64,000 nucleotides of DNA from NCBI RefSeq assembly GCF_009812035.1, contig NZ_VZIZ01000014.1, positions 62,001 to 126,000 of the forward strand. Reading direction: 5' to 3'. The stretch is from Psychrobacter nivimaris (GTDB lineage Bacteria > Pseudomonadota > Gammaproteobacteria > Pseudomonadales > Moraxellaceae). Positions 38,001 to 45,536 of this stretch are shown in pieces. The position numbers and the translations under genes were made by a program. The number at the start of each line of letters is the position of its first letter. The first letter of the stretch is position 1. The notes below the pieces were generated by a model that worked only from the letters and a program-made list of their open reading frames with translations, was not told where the DNA came from and ran no database searches.

Positions 38001-39748
38001 ATCTCTGTATTACGATGGTTCTGTAGCAGCATCAACTGACGCGAGACTTCAAGATGGTTTAGCATGCCGCGCTGATACAGACGAATTAACCCTGATTGGA
38101 CAATGTCTGATTGATTGCAGTCTAATGCCATCAAATCTGCTTGAGGACTGTGCTCTGGCAACAGTGTCTCAAGTGAGGCCAATGCTTGCTTACGAATATT
38201 CGCAAAACTGTGTGACAACGCCTCTCTTAAAATAGGTAAGATGCGGCGCTTGCTCGTGGCATCCTTCATCGCGACCTTTAGGTAACCTTGTAACGCAGAA
38301 GCCACCACTTCTTCGTAGTAACGGTTTTTAAAGGCTTCTTCTAGATAATGCAGCGGGCGCTTCGCCGTACTTGCGCGGTCGGCCAAGGCATGAAAAGCAG
38401 CAAGACGTACTTTTGCACTGTGCGCCGAGCTTAGTTGCTGCTCTAAAACCTGGGCAGTTTTATCAAGATTAGTAGTAGCAATCCACTGTACCAATTGCAA
38501 TGCTTGGTTGGCCGTGAGTGTGTCGCTATCAGCAAGTAATTTTTTAACCAGCTCTAACGTTTGGTTATCTGCTTGCGCCTGTAGCAGCGCTAGGCCTTCT
38601 TTAAACGACACATTGTTATTGTTTGAGGTATCTGTCAGTAACTGGCCGATTTTCTGATAGCCGTCTTTGATGATATAAGTAACTGGCAGCAGCTTACTGT
38701 TTTGTGCCGTACTATTTTGTGAGGTGCTACTCTGTGACGAACTTCTAGTATGGTCAATAGGTATGAAACGTAGGCTCTGATCGGCACTGACTACGATGAG
38801 CATTGGTTGCTCAGCGTAAGAAGATAAGACGATCTGTCGAGCCTTGGTTAGATCCTCTTTACAGCTGTTTGGTTGACCTTTATCAAATGCCCACGATTTA
38901 ACACTCTTGTCATCTGCTGCGGTAAATAACCGTGTGTCTGAGACACAAAGCGCCGTGATCATTTCACTGTGTTGGCTAGACTTGGCTCTATCAATAGGGT
39001 GCAGGTCGCCTTGGACATGAGTACGGTACAAGCACTTATCTGCACCTGCTGAGAAGAAGTATTGACCGACCGGCTCAAAACAAAGCGCGTTCACTTTACC
39101 TTGATGGAGCTGTTTGCGGCTACTTAGATTAAGCTGAGCACCATCTGATGCCCATTGATAGCTACTAACATCTCCTGCTTTATCTGCCACCACGAGCCAC
39201 GAGCCATCACTTGACGTTGTTAGCGCGGTTAATGCAGGCTCCTTACTTGATACTGCTATAGAAGACGAATAAGGTTCAATGATGACAGTACTGCTGGCTT
39301 GGCTTTCCTGATAAGGCCATACTACGATATGTTTTGGGTATAGAATAGCCAACGCATATTGTAGTGGTGCCATTGCTACAGCATGGCCTATAGCATTGTT
39401 GTTATTTTTAGGTGCATCGAGCAAGGATTTGGCACTGGTCTTCTTAACTTTCTTGGCTTGCCAATCCGTTTGATAAAGATGACCATCATCACCAATCATA
39501 ATAATAGTGCTGTCATCTATTTTGGTGATGGCTTGCATCGCACAAGGCAGCACAGTTGTCGATAAGCTAAATTGTTCACCTTGTTGATCAAGGACGTATA
39601 AGACCGTAGCAGATGCTTGCTGCTGGCGAGTAATAAAAAGACTGCGCCCATCTTGCTTGGTTGTCTTTTGAGTTGCCGCTTGGGTACTGTTGGCCTTACT
39701 GACTAAGCCCATAATTTGACCCCAATAGGGGAGTGTTATTGTTTTCAT
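32027..39748 (-). CDS. Giant WD40-like plus HEAT-repeat scaffold protein of the retron operon
   Basis: Protein of 2573 aa with no recognisable catalytic motif. Residues 1 to about 340 look like a WD40-type beta-propeller (for example LHQGKVNALCFEPVGQYFFS and MITALCVSDTRLFTAADDKS). From about 380 to the end it is almost wholly helical repeats of HEAT/PBS-lyase type, with clear units such as DDKDAGVRQVAMQAYGKLA, NKDADVQFAAAEGLAKCG and MTVRIRAIEALGQLHD near the C-terminus. Such solenoids usually act as scaffolds or sensors. No signal peptide or membrane segment is evident. It lies 102 bp after the BRCT gene and overlaps the SWIM gene by four bases. The frame is open for 7.7 kb without interruption, so selection for the full length is likely. 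Confidence 0.85.
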   Translation of the reverse strand: MKTITLPYWGQIMGLVSKANSTQAATQKTTKQDGRSLFITRQQQASATVLYVLDQQGEQFSLSTTVLPCAMQAITKIDDSTIIMIGDDGHLYQTDWQAKKVKKTSAKSLLDAPKNNNNAIGHAVAMAPLQYALAILYPKHIVVWPYQESQASSTVIIEPYSSSIAVSSKEPALTALTTSSDGSWLVVADKAGDVSSYQWASDGAQLNLSSRKQLHQGKVNALCFEPVGQYFFSAGADKCLYRTHVQGDLHPIDRAKSSQHSEMITALCVSDTRLFTAADDKSVKSWAFDKGQPNSCKEDLTKARQIVLSSYAEQPMLIVVSADQSLRFIPIDHTRSSSQSSTSQNSTAQNSKLLPVTYIIKDGYQKIGQLLTDTSNNNNVSFKEGLALLQAQADNQTLELVKKLLADSDTLTANQALQLVQWIATTNLDKTAQVLEQQLSSAHSAKVRLAAFHALADRASTAKRPLHYLEEAFKNRYYEEVVASALQGYLKVAMKDATSKRRILPILREALSHSFANIRKQALASLETLLPEHSPQADLMALDCNQSDIVQSGLIRLYQRGMLNHLEVSRQLMLLQNHRNTEIRQTAFYVSLLSQPKLIEALKQQGDTQTLRTLTDFDDFRLLRGTLLDNASTAANNNVKQSDEAIRLTLSTQDFISQADSTQASKSKNKAKTAKSKKPTAESIKLGNDTLEPLLQSLSNSHEDISFRAAYALACLQDKRAFGTLISLMSHEDSAIIRAGVATALGHLNIEDAKAVLSTLLDDKDAGVRQVAMQAYGKLADNALSWAATGFASKHQDIHEQSLALFLKHVAPDSSNSGDNSSDKSAQMSSEMTDILLQALNNPFTSIRLEVVKVLLNRQFKQSSDTISKNVSDSAIVDIIELLQQSLFEDVHQVAIEEWQRLLLAMNSKHKTNKIEETNHQKTNQAVLTLFFADTFAAIRKQAFDIALKQSKHLGFADVMLNALASPYADTKQLALTTVQARANTTQLTQLMPALVVMFADDSIELRKQALTVALALTDLQPTILADHSSLDDSSTDDQSNHHEALITAALNSPYPDIQLTVAQLLASQSRLYADEEQAKRSDEQAYQVFKHYLDLPIPSQDKKSETYTQWYSHVGQALFGLSKLAYPSTYNALNWYDKYLNHPDADFKSLAPTLTQIVSFEDIDLLVKWQKDERAIISQSASLCLAILGDARGQYFLTHDIRDETDNLSTLIAPMTPTHWLQAQHGLGITHARQLQPLFESESYAVAARLLLIFDDLQNGLQGGRQAPEKTATSTVRPDRLIEALSFADNDTAVVYANILARYPNDVQQRNNQQALSSTWQYLSDYLSRQLGGILSAHSEVITMMMDAMPNTADKGGIKGQSHNTVSIRASILTTVSTENLQQLANLSRHHQPLVRAQTISVICNLSELLAHDYYDDEDDVFETLQKWQRSLQALLSAHPVTTTVNDVAGDTQTVDSSPTEQQDSSELHYPYQSLAFGAWIGVIRAGDDYYANSSTTDQAIRGLMWLATQSSEFDTNNDEDWRDSTSRVLLPLLNHSSFDTRELAWACLYELDMPAKKLADYAMSTPYRDMVKRGLDLLLDTVNNNAVQQQSKPSDTVTVISSADQQLIDLLKTNNHTLAEETYQLLKGRLGHLPASLLGLQTYCQSLLPQIVTEWKQVIVTPFANSQSPSVQRQDKLTFLLQAVKGDDWNAKYQALSQLVEFHDVLFADSTLFDSLFDFAEDAQASNESYRSWNLLIDALTSYQFIHKNVLDGSFESGLESSFDIATAEQVANEAHLRLLALLDDPHINKPKQVIYSDIADLRNTHLAAPLLQRLENLFEHTPQKNKEERKYLFDTLVKISGYDQNVDDYLDEREDTRWLQRQHPRNSQVLLSLFTTLMNHSDYAHAAQLLPSLAWVQSGNSDLSSRIDTALALAYEQMPANHTFKLVEALAYRAKRRHGSIASLQNALRNKDADVQFAAAEGLAKCGHADGVNILMATIDYNPDAEFRSCSVLAIGELLGNSNNQNQNTHSPNASSPTDNADKNLQVHTLYKAYDKLIKLAEDDEHYLQDVASEALGRLAQGGDFEHSSHIFELLRSHLSDPAVHFTNPAIVHWLNGLRWLNTTPAWEQIRTYIRTHIDKAIFFRPQRHAVWLLQMNDSDANKALILDILKMRNLDRAVLMVAYTAAQKTWGSLASQVYPYDWAAIQSYNTDFIEETERLSLKRIIDNSSIDELTAFITQHGAHLPADTLMALQNAIMAKQDMPTSQLTALISSSNILTQHIGLCYLTQYPTSYLDKEMVAMLQQRFDTASEQWHTLIDTINRSPTTINNSQWISMVEQVRTTISQLVWLIMRHASIKTAKGAVDKVAAKQIAAMLEWLNDARQPLTITSIPLLSTTVSGWWQQALLALLARPVAEDKMLSSIVPTLSVVSTATQSQLTYDNQSLLGTVIARIEQSGTSTQKSIITVVKNALKNNALKHNGSSTEIPINQQLLQWIRAKDADALYHCASNDNMEMTVRIRAIEALGQLHDPNIEQWLTMLMAHENSDIQKLAYKVLRRWQRAMIRAQQKRPLAYSQDSSQKSNQGEGDSQ

Positions 39749-39850
39749 GGTGTTATCTCAGTTGAGGTGACGTCATATTTTTTTGAGTATCTTTTTTTGA
39801 ATATAAAAGCTTGCTAGTAGCTATTTATCTATATCTGTTTGCCAAAGCCG

Positions 39851-42800
39851 TTAAGCCGATGCCACTGGCTGCAGATTTTTAGATAGCTCAGGATAGCGAT
39901 GCAATAGCCGCGTGACGGCAACCAAACACGCATGACGCTCCATCTTGCCTGCCGAGTGCGTAAAGGTGAATAGTGTTGGCATAATGAGCGCTGCAAAGGT
40001 GCTGTCAGCCAATGCCACATCACGAAAAGTCTCAATCAAAGCCAATTTGGCACGACTCGCAGATATGGGTTTTAGCGTGATATTGCTATCTGACTCAGTT
40101 GCCTCATATGACTGTGATGATGCTGATCTTTTATCTGAGTAGCGTTGTTGTTTATGCTTACTGCTGTCACTAGCAGCCGGCTCTTGCGAACCGCCTAGAC
40201 GGCCAGGTGGTAGCTCAAAAAGACCACGGCGTAGCAGCATTAGTAGCTGATCGATTTCTGCAGGCAAGCGTGCCAAACATCTATCTGACTGCTCTGTTAT
40301 GACTGGTTGATTACTGCTGTCTGTATTTTTGACAACATCTTTATCGGTGCTGGTTGGTTGCCAGTTTGGGGATACGTGACGCGCCTTATAGTGTTTCCAT
40401 AGCATGGTCACGGCGGCATAACGTACTTCTCGGTCTGTGCTTTGGGTTAATCGATATAAAGACTGCACATCTTGGAAATTGGCATGACGCTGCAGTAAGG
40501 TGATACCGATTTGGCGAGCGACTCGCGCTTTGCTTTCAATCAACGTATTCAACATGCCAGCATTCAATTGTGCTGACTGAACGTGATAATGTCGATTGGC
40601 AACGGATGGCTTATCCAATAGCGCACGCTTTAGCAGTTGCGTGACCTCAGTATAGGGAGATTCTGCCATCATCAGCCATAGGGCTGGCGTCGGTTGCCAT
40701 GTCGCCATCTCATACTCACTCAGTAATAAGCCAAATGCTCGCAGCTGGCTGTTACGGTGTTGCAACAAAGGAATGACACGCTCCGCATCAAAAAACGAAG
40801 AAGGAACAATCGCATCAGGATCGACAGGTCTGTCTGTCAGTGCCATACAGATCTGTTCATGATGATGACTAAGGTAGCTGATCGCAAGCTCACTGATGGG
40901 TGCAGTGGCGTCATCTGTTGCCATATGCCACAGTGCATTGGCACCTGCAAAAGTATCGTCTTCAGACACCTCTCTCGATTGACCACTCAGCATCTGTAAA
41001 AATGCAGTTTCGGAAATAATCTTTAGCGGCGCACCATCGGCGATTAAGCTTTCGGCTTTCACTTGCTTGCCACCTTTACGGCCATTGCCATATAACGGTG
41101 AACCATCATCACCGATGACTAGATAATCCAACTTGCCATTAACAGCACCACTGATGGCACCATTAGCTGCTTTCACAACTTTTTCGGCCTCGCCACGAGT
41201 CATGCTTTGCATCTTGCCCGTGAATAAATAGCATTGGCCGGTTAAATCTACTTCAGTAGCAGCGTCGCTACTCGAGTCTTGATTGTCAGTGCTGTTACTG
41301 GAAGCATTGTCAGTAGAGTCGCCTTCATTGCTGTCGAGATATGCGATAAAGTCGGCAGGCAAGAACCCTTTGTTAATGCGTTCAATCGCAAATTCACGAT
41401 AGAGTGCTTGTTCGCTATGCGCAAGGTTCATAAGCCAGTCGAAACCTAAATCTATCGGCGCAAACCGACGCACATCAGATAGCCAATTCCTCACGTTTTC
41501 TGCTAAGTACTCATCAAAGGCCAAGTGCTTTTGCCAGTTTTTAATAGGAGTGTCAGCAGATTTTAATTGTTCAACATATTCACTCACTTGCCAATCAGGC
41601 TCATAGGCAAGTGCATGCCAATAGCTCATATCAAGCGTCGCGGCTGACAGTATATCTTCATCAAACCAATCGGTAATAGTCGATTGTGATAGTGGATGTA
41701 ATAGCAGTGTTTGCCATACTGCCGCATTTACTTGGCTCAAATCCAAACGTCTGAGCTGGTCCAACGTAAAGTCCATGCAGTAGCTGTCATTGCAATCACT
41801 AGCATTGTAGTAACTACCATTATGAGCAGAGAAGTCCTGTTGCTCTGGTATGTCAAGCTGCTGGGCAACGCTAATAAAGTATTCAGTCCCTAGCTCTTTG
41901 GCACTATAAAGCTCAGGCAGTTTTTTTATCGCAAACTTTACGCTGTGTGTTCTACCGCTAGTCAGTCGTTCAAAAAACCACTCAGGGGTCAAATCGCGCC
42001 TTGTAAAGTGTTTGCTAAGTTGTTTGCTCGCGGTTTGATAGTGATGCTCTGTGTCTAATAGCTGACCCCAACCGTTGACACCGATATAAGCAACAGGATC
42101 ACGACTTAAGATATTGTTGATAGCAAATGCTCTAACAGGCTCATAATCTGACATTGCCAGTAGCATCAGTTCAGTGAGCGATAAGTCTTGAGCGTAGCTT
42201 TTGGCATAGCCAATCGCATATTGATAGGCGGCAGGATAGTGTGAATGGAGTAGCTGCAGTACCACTTGATGCAAGCCCAATGTTTGAAATTTAGACTTTT
42301 CAAAATGCGGTGAGTTTTCCAATAGCCAAACTATCATCTCATCACGCGCTTTGCTGTGCGCTTGTCCGGCAGATAAATATTGTAGCGTCTCACCACTCAC
42401 ATCACGTAATTGGGTCTTAAAGTCGTGTTTTAGGCTATCGGTTGCGAACTGTCTGATAGCCTCGTTTTTGGCGATAGCCAATAGCTGGATAAGTGGTTCT
42501 GGGTCTCGTTGCCACGCCTCAGAGAACGCGCGACCTTTAGCATCAAAAAGCTTGCGAGGTGAGCGGCTGCTAAATCGATTGACGCCATAATCAAGGCTGT
42601 TATGGAAGCAGATATGATTGAGTACCCAGCTGTTTGTTTGTTCAAGGCTGCCTGCCGTCATGGCTGCGTCATAGCTGGCGAGTACAGAGACGGCAGCATC
42701 AATATAGCCAATTGGCATTTGCTGTCCCAGTTGACGCAAATAACGCCATGCTCTAAGGCTCATATAGGTTTTTGTAGCTAGGCTGACCGCAGAGTTGGCG

Positions 42801-43273
42801 GTTTGATTAAAACGCTGCAAATCAATCTTGGCAGCTATTTGTCCAAAAATCTCATAATCTTGAGAAAATTCAGCTTGTTTATAAATACACTTTAAACCCT
42901 TCCACACACCATAGCTGACTGGCAAAGCTGTAATGGCTTGTTTTAAGATGGCTCTAGAATACGCGCTGCCATCTTCCCACAGTGCGGTCAGTATTATGTG
43001 GATTTTGTAGCGATCTGGGAGGGGGTAAACGCCTTCGTTTGCTTCCAGTTTGACAATCATTGCCACGCGCTCTGCAAACTGTACTTCGGGGTGTTGCTCC
43101 CGAAACTGATGACTAAATATCTTATCTAAAAACCGATCAAAAGTAAGCTCATGCTCAGGGATGGGTGTTTCAGGAATCGCAACAGCTTGAGTTGCCAATG
43201 TACATAATTTATCGACCAAACTTGGATCTTGGACTTGCCAAGCTTGCTGAATTTGTGAAAATGACAGACTCAT
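39851..43273 (-). CDS. BRCT-domain helical-repeat protein, first gene of the retron operon
   Basis: Protein of 1140 aa. A BRCT domain is seen at about residues 674-765: LTGQCYLFTGKMQSMTRGEA, then VNGKLDYLVIGDDGS and KIISETAFLQML. BRCT domains bind DNA ends, phosphopeptides or ADP-ribose. The rest is mostly helical and repeat-like (EPLIQLLAIAKNEAIRQFA, DYEPVRAFAINNILSRDP, QSTDREVRYAAVTMLWKHY), reminiscent of HEAT solenoids and of the next gene. An acidic Ser/Asp/Asn linker (about 648-672) precedes the BRCT. No enzyme motif is visible. It is the promoter-proximal gene of the operon; TATAAT at 43415-43420 on the minus strand is a possible -10. The predicted retron RNA is transcribed away from it. 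Confidence 0.83.
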   Translation of the reverse strand: MSLSFSQIQQAWQVQDPSLVDKLCTLATQAVAIPETPIPEHELTFDRFLDKIFSHQFREQHPEVQFAERVAMIVKLEANEGVYPLPDRYKIHIILTALWEDGSAYSRAILKQAITALPVSYGVWKGLKCIYKQAEFSQDYEIFGQIAAKIDLQRFNQTANSAVSLATKTYMSLRAWRYLRQLGQQMPIGYIDAAVSVLASYDAAMTAGSLEQTNSWVLNHICFHNSLDYGVNRFSSRSPRKLFDAKGRAFSEAWQRDPEPLIQLLAIAKNEAIRQFATDSLKHDFKTQLRDVSGETLQYLSAGQAHSKARDEMIVWLLENSPHFEKSKFQTLGLHQVVLQLLHSHYPAAYQYAIGYAKSYAQDLSLTELMLLAMSDYEPVRAFAINNILSRDPVAYIGVNGWGQLLDTEHHYQTASKQLSKHFTRRDLTPEWFFERLTSGRTHSVKFAIKKLPELYSAKELGTEYFISVAQQLDIPEQQDFSAHNGSYYNASDCNDSYCMDFTLDQLRRLDLSQVNAAVWQTLLLHPLSQSTITDWFDEDILSAATLDMSYWHALAYEPDWQVSEYVEQLKSADTPIKNWQKHLAFDEYLAENVRNWLSDVRRFAPIDLGFDWLMNLAHSEQALYREFAIERINKGFLPADFIAYLDSNEGDSTDNASSNSTDNQDSSSDAATEVDLTGQCYLFTGKMQSMTRGEAEKVVKAANGAISGAVNGKLDYLVIGDDGSPLYGNGRKGGKQVKAESLIADGAPLKIISETAFLQMLSGQSREVSEDDTFAGANALWHMATDDATAPISELAISYLSHHHEQICMALTDRPVDPDAIVPSSFFDAERVIPLLQHRNSQLRAFGLLLSEYEMATWQPTPALWLMMAESPYTEVTQLLKRALLDKPSVANRHYHVQSAQLNAGMLNTLIESKARVARQIGITLLQRHANFQDVQSLYRLTQSTDREVRYAAVTMLWKHYKARHVSPNWQPTSTDKDVVKNTDSSNQPVITEQSDRCLARLPAEIDQLLMLLRRGLFELPPGRLGGSQEPAASDSSKHKQQRYSDKRSASSQSYEATESDSNITLKPISASRAKLALIETFRDVALADSTFAALIMPTLFTFTHSAGKMERHACLVAVTRLLHRYPELSKNLQPVASA

Positions 43274-43414
43274 AGAAATTTGCCTTAATTTCTATTTTGT
43301 CAGTGCGCGTAATTTTGTAGCACCATAAAAGCGCGTTTCACAGAAAATATCAAGGACTTTTGTAAGGAAATATATGGTCTGCGACATATAGCGTCGCGCA
43401 CGATTTTATTTGCA

Positions 43415-43428
43415 ATTATATATTGACA
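43415..43428. promoter_or_regulatory. Possible divergent promoter elements between retron operon and retron RNA
   Basis: TATAAT on the minus strand (43415-43420) faces the BRCT operon, and TTGACA on the plus strand (43423-43428) faces the predicted RNA. Neither has a well-spaced partner hexamer that I can identify, so this is only a candidate shared control region. Confidence 0.35.
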
Positions 43429-43440
43429 ATAATAACTGTT

Positions 43441-43720
43441 ATGAGGCAAACTTAACGAGTTGTGAGATTTAGCGTTTCACCGTTTACGGTGAGGGGCGAC
43501 GTTGCGTCGTCCACGAGTCAAGCCATTACATTTTACCCAAGGAAGACTGTTTCAGTCCTGCTAATACCTAGATAAAGGCCCTAGTGCATTAGCTCAATCA
43601 CGATTGCGTGATTGCGCCAGCGAGCTAATGACACTAGGGCCTTTATCTAGGTGCAGTCCAGTGAGTCTTCCATGTACCAGGTCATGAGGTAGATTACACA
43701 ACAATTGAGTGTGACATCAT
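43441..43720 (+). ncRNA. Predicted retron msr-msd RNA
   Basis: The plus strand has the order expected for a retron RNA. Repeat a1 at 43451-43464 pairs with a2 at 43697-43709 (GTTGTG/CACAAC plus CTTAA/TTGAG, with a small internal loop). TTTAGC at 43468-43473 follows a1 and resembles the priming-guanosine site of known retrons, so G43472 is the candidate branch base. Two msr hairpins follow: TCACCG/CGGTGA with a TTTA loop (43477-43492) and GGGCGACG/CGTCGTCC with a TTG loop (43494-43512). The msd is a stem of 20 plus 9 bp with one bulged A (43567-43595 with 43622-43651) capped by AATCACG/CGTGATT; GGAAGACT/AGTCTTCC (43541-43548 with 43664-43671) may close it. It lies on the opposite strand from the RT. 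Confidence 0.8.
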
Positions 43721-43749
43721 TATGATGGCATTCAAGGCCTTTAAAGCAA

Positions 43750-43792
43750 AACCGGAGTAGGGCTGTTTATTCAGCGCTACTCCGGTTTTTTA
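43750..43792 (+). terminator. Terminator of the predicted retron RNA
   Basis: AACCGGAGTAG and CTACTCCGGTT form an 11-bp stem around a 16-base loop, followed by TTTTATT on the plus strand. No plus-strand protein gene lies upstream, which supports a plus-strand RNA gene ending here. Confidence 0.85.
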
Positions 43793-43814
43793 TTGCCTGA
43801 TTATTAGTTGATAA

Positions 43815-43849
43815 TAAAAAAGCCCTTTGTCTATCACAAAGGGCTTTTT
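43815..43849 (-). terminator. Terminator after the Anbu peptidase cluster
   Basis: AAAAAGCCCTTTGT and ACAAAGGGCTTTTT form a 14-bp stem with a CTATC loop. It follows the minus-strand peptidase gene by about 30 bp and would insulate it from the retron region. Confidence 0.9.
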
Positions 43850-43881
43850 AGTGCAGAAAATATGATTTTATACGGAGCTAT

Positions 43882-44622
43882 TTATCCCCAATAACCATCA
43901 GGACATTTAGGCAATTCAACTAACGTGCGACGTAACGCATCTGACCACTGATGACGAATCGTATTAAAGTACTCATCACGCTCATCAATACGTCGGCCGT
44001 TGGGCAGAGCTAGGCTGTCATTGTCATAAAGTACAAAATCTATCGGCATACCGACTGATAGATTTGAGTGAATCGTAGAATCAAATGACAGCATCAGCGC
44101 ACGTGCCGCGTGTCTTACATCCGTGTTGTAGCTGACAGAACGATCCAAAATAGGTTTGCCATATTTGCTTTCACCTAACTGAAAGAAGGGCGTATCTTCA
44201 GTGGCTTTGATGCAATTGCCTTCAGGATAAATCAGGTATAGCTCAGGTGGCTGTCCTTTTATTTGACCACCAAGCATAAACGAGCTGGTAAATGCACCAT
44301 CGCGAGTAGAGTTAGCGACTGCTTTTGCATGGTTCATAACATCACGCATACATTCACCAACCATTTGCGCGGCATCAAACAACGTCGCTACTGTATTGAG
44401 GTTACTCTCAGCACGCTGGTCAATGTCGCTTTGTAGTTTATTGAACACTGCCTGCGATGTCGCTAAGCTACCAGCTGTCTGTAGCACCATAAAGCGCTCG
44501 CCTTCAACGCCGTATTGATACAACTTTCTGAATGTCGATATGTGATCAACACCGGCATTCGTGCGCGTGTCACTGGCAAAGACCATACCGTCTTTTAGAC
44601 GAATGGCAGCACAATAAGTCAT
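43882..44622 (-). CDS. Anbu-type proteasome-like peptidase
   Basis: Ntn-hydrolase of the bacterial proteasome-related Anbu family (COG3484 type), a self-compartmentalised cytoplasmic peptidase. The start at 44622 is chosen because AAGGG lies upstream and the chain then begins MTYCAAIRLKDGMVFASDTR, placing the nucleophile Thr directly after the initiator Met; an upstream ATG at 44661 would bury it. SDTRTNAG and the AGSLATSQAV segment fit the family. The product is 246 aa. The neighbours (transglutaminase-like protein, ATP-grasp/alpha-E protein) are the set known to travel with Anbu, so it probably processes a peptide made by the ATP-grasp ligase. Confidence 0.92.
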   Translation of the reverse strand: MTYCAAIRLKDGMVFASDTRTNAGVDHISTFRKLYQYGVEGERFMVLQTAGSLATSQAVFNKLQSDIDQRAESNLNTVATLFDAAQMVGECMRDVMNHAKAVANSTRDGAFTSSFMLGGQIKGQPPELYLIYPEGNCIKATEDTPFFQLGESKYGKPILDRSVSYNTDVRHAARALMLSFDSTIHSNLSVGMPIDFVLYDNDSLALPNGRRIDERDEYFNTIRHQWSDALRRTLVELPKCPDGYWG

Positions 44623-44664
44623 AAAATACCCTTGATGAATAAACGTAATAAAAAATAGCAAACG

Positions 44665-45450
44665 CTATGATAGCTTTTTGACTAATACCAAACTGTAAAG
44701 ATTTTCGTAACCGCCGCCCATACGCACGCCGCGGACAGGCGCCGTATCTAGATAGTCTCGCCCAATCGCCACATACACATGTGAGTTTGGGGTAAATGCT
44801 TGATTTGAGATATCAAAAGTATACCAGTAACCATCCAGCCAAACCTCAGCCCATGCGTGACTGGCCATGTGATTTTCGGTATCGTCATACAAATAACCGG
44901 ACACATAACGCGCTGGAATCTGTTGATCGCGCAAGATACCTAAAAATACATGCGTATGGTCTTGGCACACACCGGCACTTGTCGCAAACGCCTCAGCAGC
45001 GGTCGTGCCCACATGCGTGACGTCTTTAACAAAAGGCATTTTCATAATAAGGGCACTTGCCATCGCCTTTAGGCTGTCATGAGTGGGCGTTTTTAGATAT
45101 GGTGCTGCAAATTCTCGCATCTCTTGTGAGCATTTGGTCAACGGGGTTTGTACGGTAAATAGCAGGTAGGGGACATGATCCATATCCTCTAAACGTTCGG
45201 TTTCGGTGTTGATCTCAACGATACCCGACGCCTGCATTTGTAAGTTGTTATGTGCCTCGTTACGACTGAGCGTGAGCCATGCATTACCAAAGCCGTCCTT
45301 TTGGTTGGTCGCCACTTTAGGCAGCATGACATCCCATTTATGAATGGTCTGATGCGGCATTTGCATGGGGGTCATGCGTATATACTGTACACTGCGCTGC
45401 GCTAGCTCATCGTAATAATAGTTGGTTTGGTGACTGATTTGAAGTTTCAT
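44665..45450 (-). CDS. Transglutaminase-like cysteine peptidase of the Anbu cluster
   Basis: Transglutaminase-fold protein of 261 aa. The N-terminal beta domain begins MKLQISHQTNYYYDELAQRS, as in COG1305 proteins. The catalytic triad is visible: Cys in SAGVCQDHTHVFLG, His in ASHAWAEVWLDGYWY and Asp in FDISNQ. It likely acts as a peptidase or amide-bond hydrolase rather than a crosslinker. It lies between the ATP-grasp/alpha-E gene (86-bp gap) and the Anbu gene (42 bp), all in one direction, so one operon is likely. Confidence 0.92.
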   Translation of the reverse strand: MKLQISHQTNYYYDELAQRSVQYIRMTPMQMPHQTIHKWDVMLPKVATNQKDGFGNAWLTLSRNEAHNNLQMQASGIVEINTETERLEDMDHVPYLLFTVQTPLTKCSQEMREFAAPYLKTPTHDSLKAMASALIMKMPFVKDVTHVGTTAAEAFATSAGVCQDHTHVFLGILRDQQIPARYVSGYLYDDTENHMASHAWAEVWLDGYWYTFDISNQAFTPNSHVYVAIGRDYLDTAPVRGVRMGGGYENLYSLVLVKKLS

Positions 45451-45536
45451 GGCATTTTCCTTATAGCATCTTTCTACTTTCTGTTTATTCCATATGTCTC
45501 ATGAGCCATTGCTATTGGTTTTTGGCTAGACACCTT

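Noticed and set aside
43423..43451. Complete sigma-70 promoter for the retron RNA
   Set aside because: TTGACA is present at 43423-43428, but no good -10 lies 16-18 bases later, and transcription from it would start inside a1.
43441..43720. Minus-strand reading of the retron RNA
   Set aside because: On the minus strand the long msd-like stem would come before the small hairpins, the TTTAGC priming motif would be lost, and the terminator tail at 43750-43792 would be on the wrong side.
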